64,000 bases of DNA, taken from contig NW_021940929.1 in NCBI RefSeq assembly GCF_004337985.1, forward strand, positions 90,311 to 154,310, read 5' to 3'. The translations under genes were made by a program, and so were the position numbers. Position 1 is the first letter of the stretch, and every line of letters begins with the position of its first letter. The notes under the pieces are model-generated. The model was given only the letters and a program-made list of their open reading frames with translations. It was not told where the DNA came from and did not search any database. This document shows positions 7,424 through 19,732 of this stretch, in pieces. The stretch is from Pyricularia pennisetigena. Taxonomy: Eukaryota; Ascomycota; Sordariomycetes; Magnaporthales; Pyriculariaceae.

Positions 7424-10400
7424 TCACGTGTGTCTCCTCGGGGCCTTCCTCCGCTCTCGTGTCTTTTTCGCATCGTGCTCGGCAACATTGTCCTCGGGTC
7501 CGTCCTCCGCAAAAACATCCTCTGCTGCGCTCCTGATCCACTGTTGCAAATTTACCGGAGGTCCTGCTGCGTCCGGGTACTCCTTGTGAAAGGTATCCAG
7601 CAGTACTGGTGAATTTTTCAAGTCGCGGGCCTCATACCATGTCTCATCAGGGTCGAGTCCGACCCACGATACCTGATATTGCAACGTCTTCTTTCGTCCG
7701 AATAGACGTGAGGCCAACACTTGCTCCACCTCCCACTCCGGTTCTCCGTTAATTTCGACCGGTGGTTCCGGCTTTTGATACTGCTGAGGTAATGGATCCG
7801 TTGCTGCCTTGCGCAGTCGGCTGGCGTGGAACAGCTTACTACCTTTATACCAGGCAGGGGTGTCGAGAATGAAGCTGTGGCCCTTTTCCTCGAGAATCGT
7901 CCATGGTCCTGCATTTTGCGAGTCCAACTTGGTCGTAGGAGCTTCGGTGGAAAAACCCTTTTTGCTAACGTAAACCGCATCTCCCACCGTAAAGTCGACC
8001 GGTCGCCGCTTCTTATTAGCCTGCCTCTGTTGCTCTATCTGCGCTCCGAGTCCGTTGTTGCGGGCCAGTTCCTGAGCTTGCCGGGCTTGGCGGACCATTT
8101 CCAGCGCCTTTTGTTGCTGACCGGTCTCCAGGTCTTCTTCGGGTAAAGGTAAAGAGAGCGGGTCTCTAGGGCGAGCTCCGGTTTCTGCTTCGATCGGTGC
8201 CATGCCAATAGAGGCGTGGACGGACGAGTTGTGGCCGAAGTCGAAAGCGGGGATATGCCGTCGCCAATTCGTTTGGTATTTGTCTACATAAAAGCGCATT
8301 TTCTGATCCAATTCAGCGTTGGTAATTTCGACGCTGCCCTGACTTTGAGGGTGGCGGGCGCTTCCATGTTTATGCTTTGTTCCTGTCAACTCGTTTAGAG
8401 TGTTTAGGAACTCGGATATAAACGGTCCGGCGTTGTCGGAAAGCCATAAATCGGGGACGCCTTTCCAACGGTACACGGTCTGATAATACCGCATGGCCAA
8501 GGTCTCCGCGGTGTCCGTCTTTTTTCCCGGTAGGGTGGCCAAAAGTTTGGTCAATCGGCAGATGAAGACCCAGACGTAATTATAGCCTTCTTTATCCTTG
8601 GGCATATCTTTGCCGTCTACCATTACGTGCTGCCAACACCGTTTAGGCATCTCCAGTGGGTGCAACAGCCCAGGCGTCTTATCATGTCGTACCTTGTTGC
8701 GTTGACATTCGCGACAATTCTTAATGTAGCGTTTGACGTCTCGATTTCGGTCGGGCCACCAATAGTCCTTTTTCAGGCGGCTAAAGGTTTTATTCTGGCC
8801 TCTATGGCCGAAGATCTTGGGCTTATAAGCTTCGCGGATAAAAGCCGTTTTTAAAAAAATTTTACCATCCTGGGTAATCTCGGGTACCGTTAACAAATTG
8901 TCGTGGTAACCTAGGTTCTGTTTCAGGTTTTCTTCCAGGATAAAAGCCATTAGGTCAACTCCCTGCGGTGCGGAGGGTTCCAAATTGCTAATAGTTGGAA
9001 AAGGTTCGCCGGGTCGGGAATCGATCTTTTTTGGAGGGATTAATGCAATAATGCGGTCTAACACAATTCGGGCCTTAACCGTAAAATTGTCGATGGTTTT
9101 GCGCGAAAGGGCATCGGCTACCACATTATCCTTACCGGGACGGTATTTAAAAATGATATCGAAATTGGTCAGGTAATTAGCCCATCGTATCTGGCGAGCG
9201 GACAAAAATTTCTTGGTCGACTAATAAATTAGGGCTTGGTAATCGGTAAAAACACAAAATTTGGTACCCAATAGGGCTGGTTCGAAATCCTTTAACGTAT
9301 TAATTACAACTAATAGCTCCTGGTCCTAAATCGGATAATTTTATTTAACAGGGGATATAGTTTTGGACGAATAACCGATTGGCTTCCAGCTGCCATCGTC
9401 CTGTTGCTGCCACACGACACCGGCGGTGGCCCTGCCACTGGCGTCGGTGTCCATCCTGACAGGCATACCGGGTTTGAAGAAACTCATCACGGGGGCGGTG
9501 ATCACCAGCTGTTTCAGCGCTTCAAAGGCAGATTTCTGCTCGGGGCCTCTTTCGAACGGGACTCCCTTTTTCAATAATCGGGTCAGAGGTTCTGCTTGTT
9601 CGCTGGCGTGATGGCAGAACGTCCGAACGAAATTGCATAAGCCTAGGAAGGATCGTACTGCCGAAACGGAGGTGACGTCGTCCCATTGCCAGCTGGTGAT
9701 GGCTTCGACCTTTTTGGGGTCGATGCGGATACCTTTACCGATCTCTAGAAGTAAACCCAGGTACTCGATTTCGAAAACGCCGAAACTTGACTTTTTGATA
9801 TCGCCTTGGAGTCCGGCTTTGTGCAGCCTGTAAATAACCTCCTCGGTTTGCTCAAAATGGACTTGCTCCGATTTATCCTCGGTGTAAATCAACACGTCGT
9901 CTGCGTAGGCGCTCGCGAAAGCGTCCAGCAGTTCATTAAGCTGAGCGTTGATAAAAGCTTGGAACCAGGCGGGTCCGACCTTCAGTCCAAAGGGTAGGAC
10001 CTTCCACTGAAATGTGCCTTGTCGCGTTTTGAACGCCGTTAAATACCGTGACTTCGGATCCATTAGCAATCTGTTAAAAGCTCGAATAATGTCGATCTTG
10101 GTCATCCTCCGGGCTTTTCCACACTTGCTCAACGTCCCGGCCACGTCGGGGGCAAGTACTTGTCGTCCTTTGATGAATTTGTTTACCCATCGGTAATCCA
10201 CACAAAAACGTTGCTCCTTCGATTGCGGTTTAGGAACGAACAGAGTCGAAGCTGCGGTCTCCTCCATTGTCCGTTCAATGAAATCGATCCTCAGAAGTTC
10301 GTCGATGGTTTCCTTTTCCAACTCCATCATCGCGAAAGGGGTCGAATAGCGGGCTGGCCTCCCCTCCAAAGGTTTCTCGAGTTCCAAAACCACGTCGAAG

Positions 10401-11341
10401 CCGGGTCGGCTAGGCGGGAGAATCGTCGACGCCTTTTTGGAAAAGAAACCTTCAAGGTGGGCAAGTGCTTTGGGTAACTTGGCTCGTACTTGCGCGATGT
10501 GCTTCGGGTCTTCGCCTGCAGGAAATGGAATGGGATGTCCATCGTGAGTCTTGTTCCATTGCAGGGCTAATACCGCATTAAGGCTGGTTGTAGGCGTATC
10601 GTTTACTGGTACCAGCGGTATAGGCTCCGTGGGTAACGGGGATCGCTTCCATCGATCTTGACGTGGGTCGTTAAGAAGGGCACAAATATTTGCTGGCAGG
10701 GCTTTGTTGGAAACGGTCTTTGGGATAGTCGGAAAGGCGCTAATTTCTGCGATCTGAGCCTGGTTTCCGTGTTGGCGTTTAGGGCCTTGAAGTATCTTGC
10801 GGACCTGGATGCGACGGTCTTCTTGTTCCATCTTGCGGTCCCGGCGGACTGCGTCAGCTTGGGCCTCGAGGTCCAGAGGCGGATTTGAACGTTGTACGAC
10901 GATTGCCGGTGAGTATTGGGCCATGGCGGGCAGGTCGTTGGGCCAAACGAAGCTGCGGGTAGCTGGGAATAAGCCTACTCGATGCTTCGTCCACCATTCT
11001 TGTCCGATAAACACATCGTGTGCCGTTTCGAGGAGGATGAATTTCTGCCGTGGGAATTGTCGTCCGTCGATTTGCAAGGTGAGCCGAAGGTATTCGGTGG
11101 CTCTTGCGGTGACCTTCCGGTTAAAATCTCCAAAGTCCAAAGGTTTGGGGAGCTTTTTGATAGGTAGCTCTAAACGTTGGGCGACCTTTTTCGCGAGGCT
11201 CGGTCGGATGGATAAGTACACATCTGCTCCGGTGTCACAGAGAGCTTGGGCGTTGAGACCACGACCTTTGTCTTGCAGTTGAATGGGAGCAAGGAAGGTG
11301 TTTAATTTGGGTGATCTATCGATTTTAGCTATCTGAGGCAT
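7424..11341 (-). pseudogene. Gypsy pol polyprotein with three internal stops
   Basis: One frame of 1306 codons runs from the ATG at 11341 to the stop at 7424, interrupted only at 9341-9343 (TAA), 9326-9328 (TAG) and 9221-9223 (TAG). The protease has CDTGAD at residues 35-40. The reverse transcriptase has TKIDIIRAF (D417) and AYADDVLIY (479-482). RNase H starts at RMDTDASG and holds the three stops. The segment after the last stop carries an integrase zinc region (GHRG, then CRECQ), a DD35E core (MVDGKD, LSDNAG, VEITNAE) and a C-terminal chromodomain (VSWVGLDPDETWYEARDL). The first expected zinc-binding histidine of integrase is a tyrosine (REAYKPK, codon TAT), also a possible C-to-T change. 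Pol begins 29 bases after the gag stop in another frame. Its frame stays open upstream into the end of gag, so a frameshift is possible. Confidence 0.88.
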
Positions 11342-11370
11342 GCAGACTGCCGAGGAGACTTCCGGCAGCC

Positions 11371-12060
11371 TTAGCAGTTTTCCGAATCCGACGAAGATGA
11401 GCTGTGGCCGGATCGTTCACCAGCTTCTCGATCGCCTTCGTGTTGAAGGGCGAGGACGGCGGCGATGTGAGCGGCCTTTTGGGGGCAATTGCGTGCCAGG
11501 TGCCCGGCTTCTTGGCAAAGGAAGCATTTACCCTCAATGACCAATTTGGCGTTTTCTCTGCTGGGCGACTTCGGTGCGTCAACGGTCTGTGTGCGGGCTT
11601 GGTTCTTGGCTTCCTGGCTGTGCCGGCGATTCTCGCGTCGACGCTGTTTGCGTTCGGCGCTGGCTGAACGCTCACGGCGCTCTTCCCTCTTTTTGCGGTT
11701 CTCGCGGAGCTCCTCCCAAGCGCGTTGTTGGGCCAGCGCCGAGTTCGCAACTTCTCCGGCAAAGGTCTCGTACGAGATATTTGGGTCTTTGGATAGGCTG
11801 AGAAGCTGGGGGTTCAGGTTGGCAGGAATGTGCTCATAGAGAACCAACTTGCGTTCCGTTTTGGCAATGTTGGCTTTATCGGCTAGGCTGTTAACTTTGC
11901 CAATAAACTGGTGGATGTCTGTTGACTTGTCCGACAGACTAAACTTCAGGTGACGAAGCTCCTCACGGGCTTTGGAGGCTTGATTGTCATCGTGGTAAAC
12001 AGCGGCTAGGGTCGCGACCATTTCGGCCGCGCTGCTGAAAGGCATAATGGTGGATTCATA
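11371..12060 (-). CDS. Gypsy gag, C-terminal part with CCHC knuckle
   Basis: The minus-strand frame is open from 12201 to 11371, but convincing Gag begins only near PFSSAAEMVATLAAVYHD at about 12045. It continues with capsid-like sequence (KLVLYEHIPANLNPQ), a very basic helix rich in E and R, and a zinc knuckle CFLCQEAGHLARNC, then a serine-rich tail. Gag forms the particle that packages the RNA. Residues upstream of the knuckle-bearing half are AT-rich and do not look like Gag, so the N-terminus is missing or mutated and the ATG at 12201 is doubtful. Confidence 0.75.
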   Translation of the reverse strand, partial: YESTIMPFSSAAEMVATLAAVYHDDNQASKAREELRHLKFSLSDKSTDIHQFIGKVNSLADKANIAKTERKLVLYEHIPANLNPQLLSLSKDPNISYETFAGEVANSALAQQRAWEELRENRKKREERRERSASAERKQRRRENRRHSQEAKNQARTQTVDAPKSPSRENAKLVIEGKCFLCQEAGHLARNCPQKAAHIAAVLALQHEGDREAGERSGHSSSSSDSENC

Positions 12061-13869
12061 GCGGCCCGAATTGCAATAATATAACCGGCGGGATAACGCT
12101 GAAACGACGATAAAAATCTTAAACTGTTGTTTGAAAAAATATGCTGTTTGTAAATAACAATTAAAATATATATTTGGGGGTAAGGGGTCAGCGGTCGACA
12201 TTTAAAAAACGTTCGTTGATTTTGAAAAAGTATAAAAAGAACGTTTTGGACAAAAGCTTACAATAATTGTAGTAATTAGAATTTTAAACGGCAAAACGTC
12301 GTCTTTACGTTTGCGAGATATTACGTTAATCGTTCCGATATTATTATTGCGGCCGATTTTTACTTTGTTTTCAAACATGTATTTGGCGTTTTGGAAATTA
12401 AAAACGCGCAAAATAATATTGCAGGCTTAAGAATAATAATCGGATTGAAAAGACGTTAAAAGAACGTTCCAAAAAAGAAATTCTAAAAAGATTGTCGTGA
12501 AAAGGTTTTATAATGGTTTATACAAATATCCCTATTTGCATTTTGTATAACGTTTAAAAACGAATGTATATTGAAATAAATACCAAAGCGACAATTGTAA
12601 TTTATTTTCCTACCAAACGAAGATTTAAATAACCGAAATGGGGAACTGGCTGATAATTAATAAAACGAAAAGTATTTCCAACCATTAAGAAATTATTAGC
12701 GGCGCGGAAAAAACAATAAAAGAAAAAAACAAAAAACGAACCGTTATTAAATATAATGTCGTTAATTAATAATTGGTACAAACAATTGGAAAAATAAAAC
12801 CAACAAGAAATAAATGGTAAAAAAACAAAGATAATAATTTTTAGCGTGTTTAATTTAAAATGGTAATAACGAAAAATATAAACAATTTAAAACTACAAAA
12901 TATCCTTAAACTTATAGCGAAAAAAGTTTTTTTATAAATAGAATAATCGCTAGAAAGTTTGCAATTAATTTATAAAACCATTGCGGTTATTAAATAATAA
13001 AGTAAATAAATAATAGGAGCGTTAAACAAAATTATCTACAATTATTATTTTTAAAAGCGGGTTCCAAGTTAAATAACAATTATAATAACAATTTATAATT
13101 TCCGGTTCCGGGAAAGATAAAAAATTCGGCCAAAACGTTAAAATAACGATTAAAAATTTTTAATAATAAGTGTAAGATCGATACCGCCGTTTGCAGGTTT
13201 TTCGTTAATTATAAATAGCAAATTTAAAAATTCTTAAACGCGAAAAAAACAAAAAAGTTGCCGGTATTAGAATAAAGGGGATCGCGTTTAATTTGTTAAT
13301 TTGATTTAATAATTTACGTATGGTGCCCCACATCACCCGCACGTAATTTATTTAATTTTCGACCACGGGTATAAATAGCAAAAAACGATTAAAAATTCAA
13401 ACGTAGATAGAAAAGTCGTTAGACAAAAATATATTAACTTTTACCCACAATAAAATTTTGTTAATCCATCGATTTATAAAGGCCTATTAACATTTTTATA
13501 ATATTTTCACGTAGTTTATTATGTGCGGGGCAATAATATTAGGCGCAATAGAGAAAATAACTTTTATTACAGCCAAAGTAGCCGGAATATTTGAACATTT
13601 TCGAGCTAATAAACTTAATATTGGAAACCAGTTTTTATTATTTTTCCAATATAATAATAAGTCGGCTTTTAAATATAAACTTCCATTTCACAATATAAAA
13701 TACTCGTCGTTTTTCACTTATATTTTACCTTCAAATAAACCCGAGTCCGGATCGCTGTTATTATATAAATTAATCCTACTATTCTTATAATAAAAGCTAT
13801 TATTTATTTAATTTGTTAAAAAGAAATTTTCCATATTATTATTTAAATTATTATTAGGTATATATCACG
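12061..13869. other. AT-rich, RIP-like relic DNA
   Basis: No intact gene. The plus strand is A-rich with short broken frames. It begins at a sharp composition change inside the gypsy gag. It may contain the mutated 5' end of that element, but I could not find its LTR. It includes one dispersed repeat copy (13275-13400). Confidence 0.6.
13275..13400 (-). repeat. Dispersed repeat E, copy 1 (LTR-like edge)
   Basis: The reverse complement resembles 51875-52005: both hold TTTTAATCGTTTT, TTTATACCCGT, ATGTGGGGCAC, AATTATTAA and AACGCG in the same order. It probably marks an LTR boundary at TGTGGGGCAC, but the parent element is not defined. Confidence 0.55.
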
Positions 13870-14147
13870 TGCAGATTTATTAATGCCTAAATATTAGCGT
13901 ATAACCCTAGGGGCTGGGTTTTGCTAAACCTGTAAATTTGCGTTACGTAAACGTAATAGGAACGCCGCTTATGAATAAAGGCTCCTAGATCCTAAAAATA
14001 GCATATTAATCCTAAATCTTTAAAAATTAATTTTTAATCCAAATGCTATTGCTATAATATTATCGTGGATTATTATACGGTATATTATTACCCTATATAT
14101 TATTAGCTAGCGTGTTCCTAACCTACATCCAATCCCCGGTCGTAATA
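13870..14147 (+). repeat. 5' LTR of gypsy C1
   Basis: Aligns along its whole length with 18188-18465, 54998-55277 and 37584-37860. Shared blocks include TGCAGAT-like starts, TTACGTAA, GGATTATTATA and CCCCGGTCGTAATA at the end. Confidence 0.8.
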
Positions 14148-14559
14148 ATTTTAATCCTTCCATTTGCGTTATTTATATAATAACCGATATTTATTTGAGC
14201 GGATTATTGAAAGTTACTAAACCTATGGTCGATTTTGACGTTAAAAATAATACGCCAACTCGAACGTTATAAAAAGTTTATATAAAATAAAAATGGATTT
14301 CCAATGGAAAATTAATTTTTTTTTAAAAACAATTCCAATTTTTTATCTTAAAAAACGTTAATTTTTCAAAAATAAAAAGAAAAAGGACATTAAAAATCCC
14401 CAGTTTTTTTATTTTGGAATTTTATTCATTATAAAAATAATAAAATAATTGATTATTATAAATATAACAAATATTTAAAATAATACCCAAAAAATATTAT
14501 ATAAAGGAACGCAAAGTTTTTTACGGGGTTTTAACCCTATTAATTGCGTTTTAAAACCG

Positions 14560-15225
14560 TTATAATATTTATATTTTGGGGTTTTCAAAACCCAAACGTA
14601 CCGTTACCGAATTTAATTGGAATATTTTCGTTGAATGGACAAAACATTTTATCGAAATTAATAAAATAAAAAAATATCACGTTAATATTAAAATAAATTT
14701 AATATTTTATGGAATACTCCTTTTTAATTTCCATATTTGTTTTTTGAATTTAAAATCCCCTATAAATAAAAAAATCGAAAAGAATTGTTATTTACGGTTT
14801 TTTAATAAATTGGTATTTAAACTGGAATATATATTAATATTTATTATAATATTATATTTTTACCCGAAATAAGAAAATAATTTGGGTATAAAAATATGAA
14901 ATAATATTAAGAAACGCAAATAAAGCGTTAAGAATAATCTAACAAGATAATTTTCCAATAAAGAAACCAAAAATTGCGAAAACAAGTAAAAACGGAAAGG
15001 ACGGGGAATCGCAAATTGCTTAAAACAATATTTCCTAACGTAAAAATAAGAACAGAATTAGGGGAAATAACGGACATTCCGGCGGAAATTGGACAAGACG
15101 GAAGTTTAACGGAATAAAACGTAAATCCGGGGGGTTCGAAAATTTTAAATATTGGAAAAATCGAAAGAATAAATTTATTAAAAAGCCAATCCGATATTAC
15201 CATTGCGATAATAATACGCATTTTG
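14560..15225 (+). pseudogene. Gypsy C1 gag-like relic
   Basis: Broken frames. The segment starting GFSKPKRTVTEFNWNIFVEW at 14576 matches 55705-55800 (FLKSKGAVTKINVNTFIEW), and 15060-15225 matches 56140-56290, so the two are the same gene. Its place between the 5' LTR and pol remnants, and a basic stretch near the end, suggest gag. No clear zinc knuckle survives. Confidence 0.5.
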
Positions 15226-15329
15226 TCTGTTAATATCCGGAAAAAATTTCGGAATTAAATAAATAACAAACGAAAATTTCGGGCCAATTTAAAATTGAAA
15301 AGGAAATTGAAATTTAAATGGTTAAGGGG

Positions 15330-16130
15330 TAAAAATATAACCGATATGGATATTTCCGAATTTATTTAATTTTTTATTAAAGAAATTAAATACCATTATA
15401 AATTTTCGTTATACATTATTACGGATATAATTAAATTATCTCAAAATAAATTTTGAAAAAAGTTATATTATAAATTAAATTTTACAAAACGCTTATTTAT
15501 AATATTTTACCCGCAAATAAACGGGTGAATCGAAAAATTTAATCAAATTATCGAATAATATTTTAAATATTACGCAGGAAAATGATAAAATATTTTGGCC
15601 TAATTTTTATTTATAATTAAATACGTTTTTAATAATATATTCCAGAAAACAATAGGTATATCGCCTATAATAGCGTTTATAAATAAAAATAGAAATTTCC
15701 ATTAAAAATCCGACGACGTATTATTAAAAGGGGGGATAAATGATTATATTAATAATGCAAAATAGGTTTAAAAGCTTTACCAAATTAAAAGAAAATTTGC
15801 GAAAAAAACGGATTTAACTAATAGAATAATATAAAAATATTATAATTATAAACATAAGATTTATAAAGTTTAAACGCAATAATTGGGTATAGTTATCCAT
15901 TTGCAATATTAATCATTAAAGAAGAACGCCAAATTTAAACCCAGATATATTGGATTTTTAAAATTTTATATAACGTAGGGAAATAAACATATTATCTGGT
16001 TTTACCAATATAATTTAACAGATTATATAATATTTTCCCAATATAACGTTTCAAACATAAAAGTTTAGGAACCCAAACAAATGCGAAATTATGTTTTGCC
16101 CAAATTTTAAAAACGAAAAAAATTAAAACG
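15330..16130 (+). pseudogene. Gypsy C1 integrase and C-terminal relic
   Basis: One frame reads FIKEIKYHYKFSLYIITDII, then IIFYPQINGWIEKFNQIIEQ and YFKYYAG. This fits the gypsy integrase core pattern around the second aspartate and the catalytic glutamate, where HPQTDGQTER-type sequence is usual. Further on KPRYIGFLKFYIT near 15940 matches the conserved GPF region after the core. Many stops are present. Substitutions such as Y for H and I for T are what C-to-T or G-to-A would produce. Confidence 0.75.
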
Positions 16131-16532
16131 TGGAAAAGATTAAAAATATATATATTAAAAATAAAGTTTTTTATTATTTGGTTAATTGCTTAATTAATTA
16201 ATTAATTAAATATAATTAATAAATACCCGACAAAAATCTGTTTATAAAAAATAAAATAAAAGAATTTTACAAAAATAATCCAAAAAAACCAAATTAAAAG
16301 GAAAAAATTATTTTAAAATAAAGACGCAGGAGTTAAACGCACGAAACGCAAATAGAAAACTAAAATTCCTCCGAATTTAATTAGTATTAATAACGTTATA
16401 TATAAAAAAAACCTATACCAAATTCCAATTTAATTTTAACGTTTATTGGGCGATTTTGAAAAAATACCAACACGTTTTTTGGAAAATATACCAATCGAAA
16501 ATTAATTTTGTCCAATATTACCAATTAAAAAT

Positions 16533-16561
16533 AAACGCGAAACGCGAAACGCGAAACGCGA
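16533..16561. repeat. Short 7-bp tandem repeat
   Basis: About four copies of AAACGCG in a row inside the gypsy C1 relic. It is unusual here because it keeps CG dinucleotides in an otherwise AT-rich segment. Confidence 0.8.
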
Positions 16562-18187
16562 AAGATTATTTAATTAATAAAAAAACCGTTATCACGTTAT
16601 AAAATAAAATGAAAAAAGATAACGGGGTTTTTATTAAAACAAATAAATTGCAATTTTTCGTTATTACGGAAAACCGTCTGGTCAACGACGGTTTTGGCGT
16701 AAAATTAACAAATAGGTTTTTTTTAAAACGGCAAATTTACGTTTTTTGAATTTTTAATGCGCGTGTTCTAAGTTTAATATAATAATAATACCAACCTGAA
16801 GAATAAAGGAAATATCCGTAATAAAAAGAATAAACGTAAAAATACCATTAGGGTTTCGAAGCCGATTAATAAAGGGAAAATCAATACGAATTTAAATTTA
16901 AAAACGTAAAAATAACCATAAAATTCCAAAAAAAGCCCGGTGCAAAATCTCGAATATATTTATTATTAAAACCAAATTATTATTTTTTTTAACGGGTATA
17001 AAATCGCGAAAAAAGATAGATTTCCATTTACGCCATTTTTTATTATTTTTAATAGAATTTTATTTTTTCGAATTTCATATTTATTATTTAAAAAACGCCG
17101 TAATGGGAAAATAAAAACGTAAATCGAAAACCGCTAACGTATAGGACGTTATACGTTATTAAACCGTTTGGAAAACGTAGGGGGTTAATCGAAAAATATT
17201 TTGGGTAAAAACGTTAGGGTTTATTAAATTAAAAAACGTAGTTTTTATAATTCCAAAATAATAATTTTTGGTAATTTTTATTTCGTTTAAAATATAAAAA
17301 TAATCGGCTTTATTTTTAAACGGACCAAGTTGGTCCAAACGTTTGCGTTTTTTAGTTTCAAAATATTCGGGAAACCATATAAAATTTACCAAAATTCCAA
17401 ACAGTTTTTTAATTTTAACAGGCAAACTTTTGCCAACGTTAAATTAGGCAACGAAATTTATAATATTAAATAAATAAAAAAACCGACGAAATTTCCCTTT
17501 ATAATTGCAATTGCGAAATATACGTTAATTAAACAAATTGTAAAAAAATTAAAAATAAATAAACGCAAAAATAACGCAATTTACCAATTTGCAAATACGT
17601 AAACTTTTTTATAATAAAAATATAATTTATTTATTTTACCCGCTTAAAAAAACGTTTTTCAAATATATTTAAATCCGGGGAAAATTTTTATATTTTTAAC
17701 CATTTTAACAGCGCGACGAATACATTTTATATAAATAATACGCTTATAAATTATATTTATACCAACGGTAATAAAAATAATAATGGGGGAGCCGCGAACG
17801 TTTTTTTGGGTAGGATTTGCTACAAAACCAGGCGCAAAAAATATAATAAAAATAACAAAAATCAATTTAATATAAAAAAGCGCGACCAAAACGCAAAAAT
17901 AACGCGTGCAAAAAATTAACAAAATTTCCTATTAAAAATGGGAAAAAGAATCTGACTAAACATTTTTTTCGTTAAAATTAAAAAGGTAATTAACGTATAA
18001 ACCAGGTGGGGTTTACAAATTGTTAACGTTATAACCCATTTTTTGTAACCAATTACAATATTTACTAATAGGAACCCACGCGAAATAATTGCGTTTTATT
18101 TGCGTTTGTTATAAATTACCCCGCTTTATATCGGATATTATTACCTAAAACGAGGACGCTTTTATTACAAGAAAAATAATTATTACG
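16562..18187. other. Decayed 3' interior of gypsy C1
   Basis: AT-rich DNA between the integrase relic and the 3' LTR. The last 310 bases match 37270-37583. Short frames are present on both strands (for example 17159-17425 minus) but none resembles a known protein. Confidence 0.55.
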
Positions 18188-18465
18188 TGCAAAATTATTA
18201 ATATTTAAATATTAACGTATAATTTTAAAGGTTGGGTTCTGTTAAATTTGTAAATTCGCGTTACGTAACCGCAATAAAAACGCCGTTTATAAATAGGGGT
18301 TTCTAAACCCTAAAAATTGCAGGTTAGTCCTAAATTTTTAAAAATTAATCTTTAGTCTAAATGCTATTTCTATAATGCTATCGTGGATTATTATATGCTG
18401 TGTTATTACCCTGTATTTTGTTAGTTAACGTGTGCCTAACCTGTACCCAGTCCCCGGTCGTAATA
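18188..18465 (+). repeat. 3' LTR of gypsy C1
   Basis: 278 bp, the same length as the 5' LTR. Differences between the two are mostly C/T and G/A. Confidence 0.8.
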
Positions 18466-19499
18466 ATATAATCCGGGGTCTCAAATTATAATATACGTTT
18501 TTTAATATACTTATAATATTGGTTATAATTAACAGGTGCAAAAATAATAATTCCTGATTTGCCGAATAAAATAATTTGTATCGCTGGTCCAGAATAATTA
18601 ATAAAGTAAATGGGTTATGTTTAATTAATATACTATTACCGCTAGATAAATATAAACTTGATACGTAAGCAGGGGTTGCTTTATTATCTTAAAGCTAATA
18701 AAAAGTCGTTAATTTCTTTTATATAAGGTTTCTAATATATAAAACATATGGGCTTTCGGGCATAAAAACACGGTTAATTAACATGTTAAAACGCGGTAAA
18801 AGAATTACTTCAACCGCCCGTAAACCACCACTTCCCCCCGTATTATTTACGTAGTATTTTATAGGCGTTTGGGTTTAAAATGGGTTAACGCTAGTAATAT
18901 ATGCTTTAATATTGAAAACAGGCGTTCAAATCGGTTTTATAATTTGAAAATAAGGTATATAATTTCAGAATATTTTGAAGTAACGTAAACAGACTACTTA
19001 TTAATTTCCAAGGCCACTGCGCACGATGAGAATTTATATTTATTCAAGGATAATAATATATATTAAATTTAAATGTTAAAAGTATTATATATTTACTTTT
19101 TTCATACCTGTTCTCAATGCCAATATAAATAAACTATAATTAATATTATTGTTTTTACTTTTATTCCGGAACTTTAATTTAAATTTATTCCCTACTTTAT
19201 TTAATTTATAATTTATAATATGTTCGATATATATATAAAAAAATTTTGTTTCAATTTATATAAACTCGGTTTTGTAATTTAATTGTTAATAAATCAAGTC
19301 TTCTTAACATTAATTATACATCTTGAATTATTTCAAATTTGTATTTCTTCAATATATTGATTTTAACATTTTAACAATATATTAATTTTAGCATTTTAAC
19401 ATTCCGTGGTTTTTCCTATATAAATTAAAATATATTATAATATTAATATAAATTTTAGTATTAAATAATGCGAATCCCAGCAGGTATTTCTATCCATTG
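18466..19499. other. AT-rich DNA, nothing recognised
   Basis: Broken frames and AT-rich runs. The right part may be the mutated C-terminal region of the hAT transposase that becomes recognisable at 19500, but I see no motif to show it. Confidence 0.4.
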
Positions 19500-19638
19500 G
19501 TATTTTATTTAATTTTAAAGTTTGGTGGTAATTTTCTTTTATTTATATATTTATTAATATATTTTGCAAAACTATTTTTAATGTTATTATTATATTCTAG
19601 TCTAATAATTATTCGATGAGCTTGGGCTACTAAATGAC

Positions 19639-19732
<94 letters not shown>

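Larger units (their letters stand above)
7165..12060 (-). mobile_element. Chromodomain Ty3/gypsy retrotransposon, 5' end lost or mutated
   Basis: The order on the minus strand is gag (partial), then pol with protease, reverse transcriptase, RNase H, integrase and chromodomain, then a polypurine tract and a 3' LTR. It sits inside the pogo relic at 7164/7165. Base composition is normal until about 12060, where it becomes AT-rich in the middle of what should be gag. I found neither the 5' LTR nor the gag N-terminus. Three in-frame stops in RNase H, all explainable by C-to-T or G-to-A changes, mean it is not autonomous as it stands. Confidence 0.88.
13870..18465 (+). mobile_element. RIP-decayed Ty3/gypsy element C1 with two LTRs
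   Basis: A 4.6-kb element with direct 278-bp LTRs at 13870-14147 and 18188-18465, in plus orientation from the order gag-like then integrase. The interior is too short for a full gypsy pol. Gag-like sequence (to about 15225) is followed within about 100 bp by integrase (about 15330), so protease, reverse transcriptase and RNase H are missing. Related copies are at 37260-37860 (3' end) and 54998-56360 (5' end). I could not confirm a target duplication (TCACG against ATATA). Confidence 0.78.

Noticed and set aside
11325..11762. 145-codon arginine- and proline-rich minus-strand frame overlapping gag
   Set aside because: Out of frame with gag and pol; composition follows from the shifted reading of the basic Gag segment.
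13865..18470. 5-bp target duplication around gypsy C1
   Set aside because: Left flank TCACG and right flank ATATA do not match; either mutated or the LTR ends are set slightly wrong.
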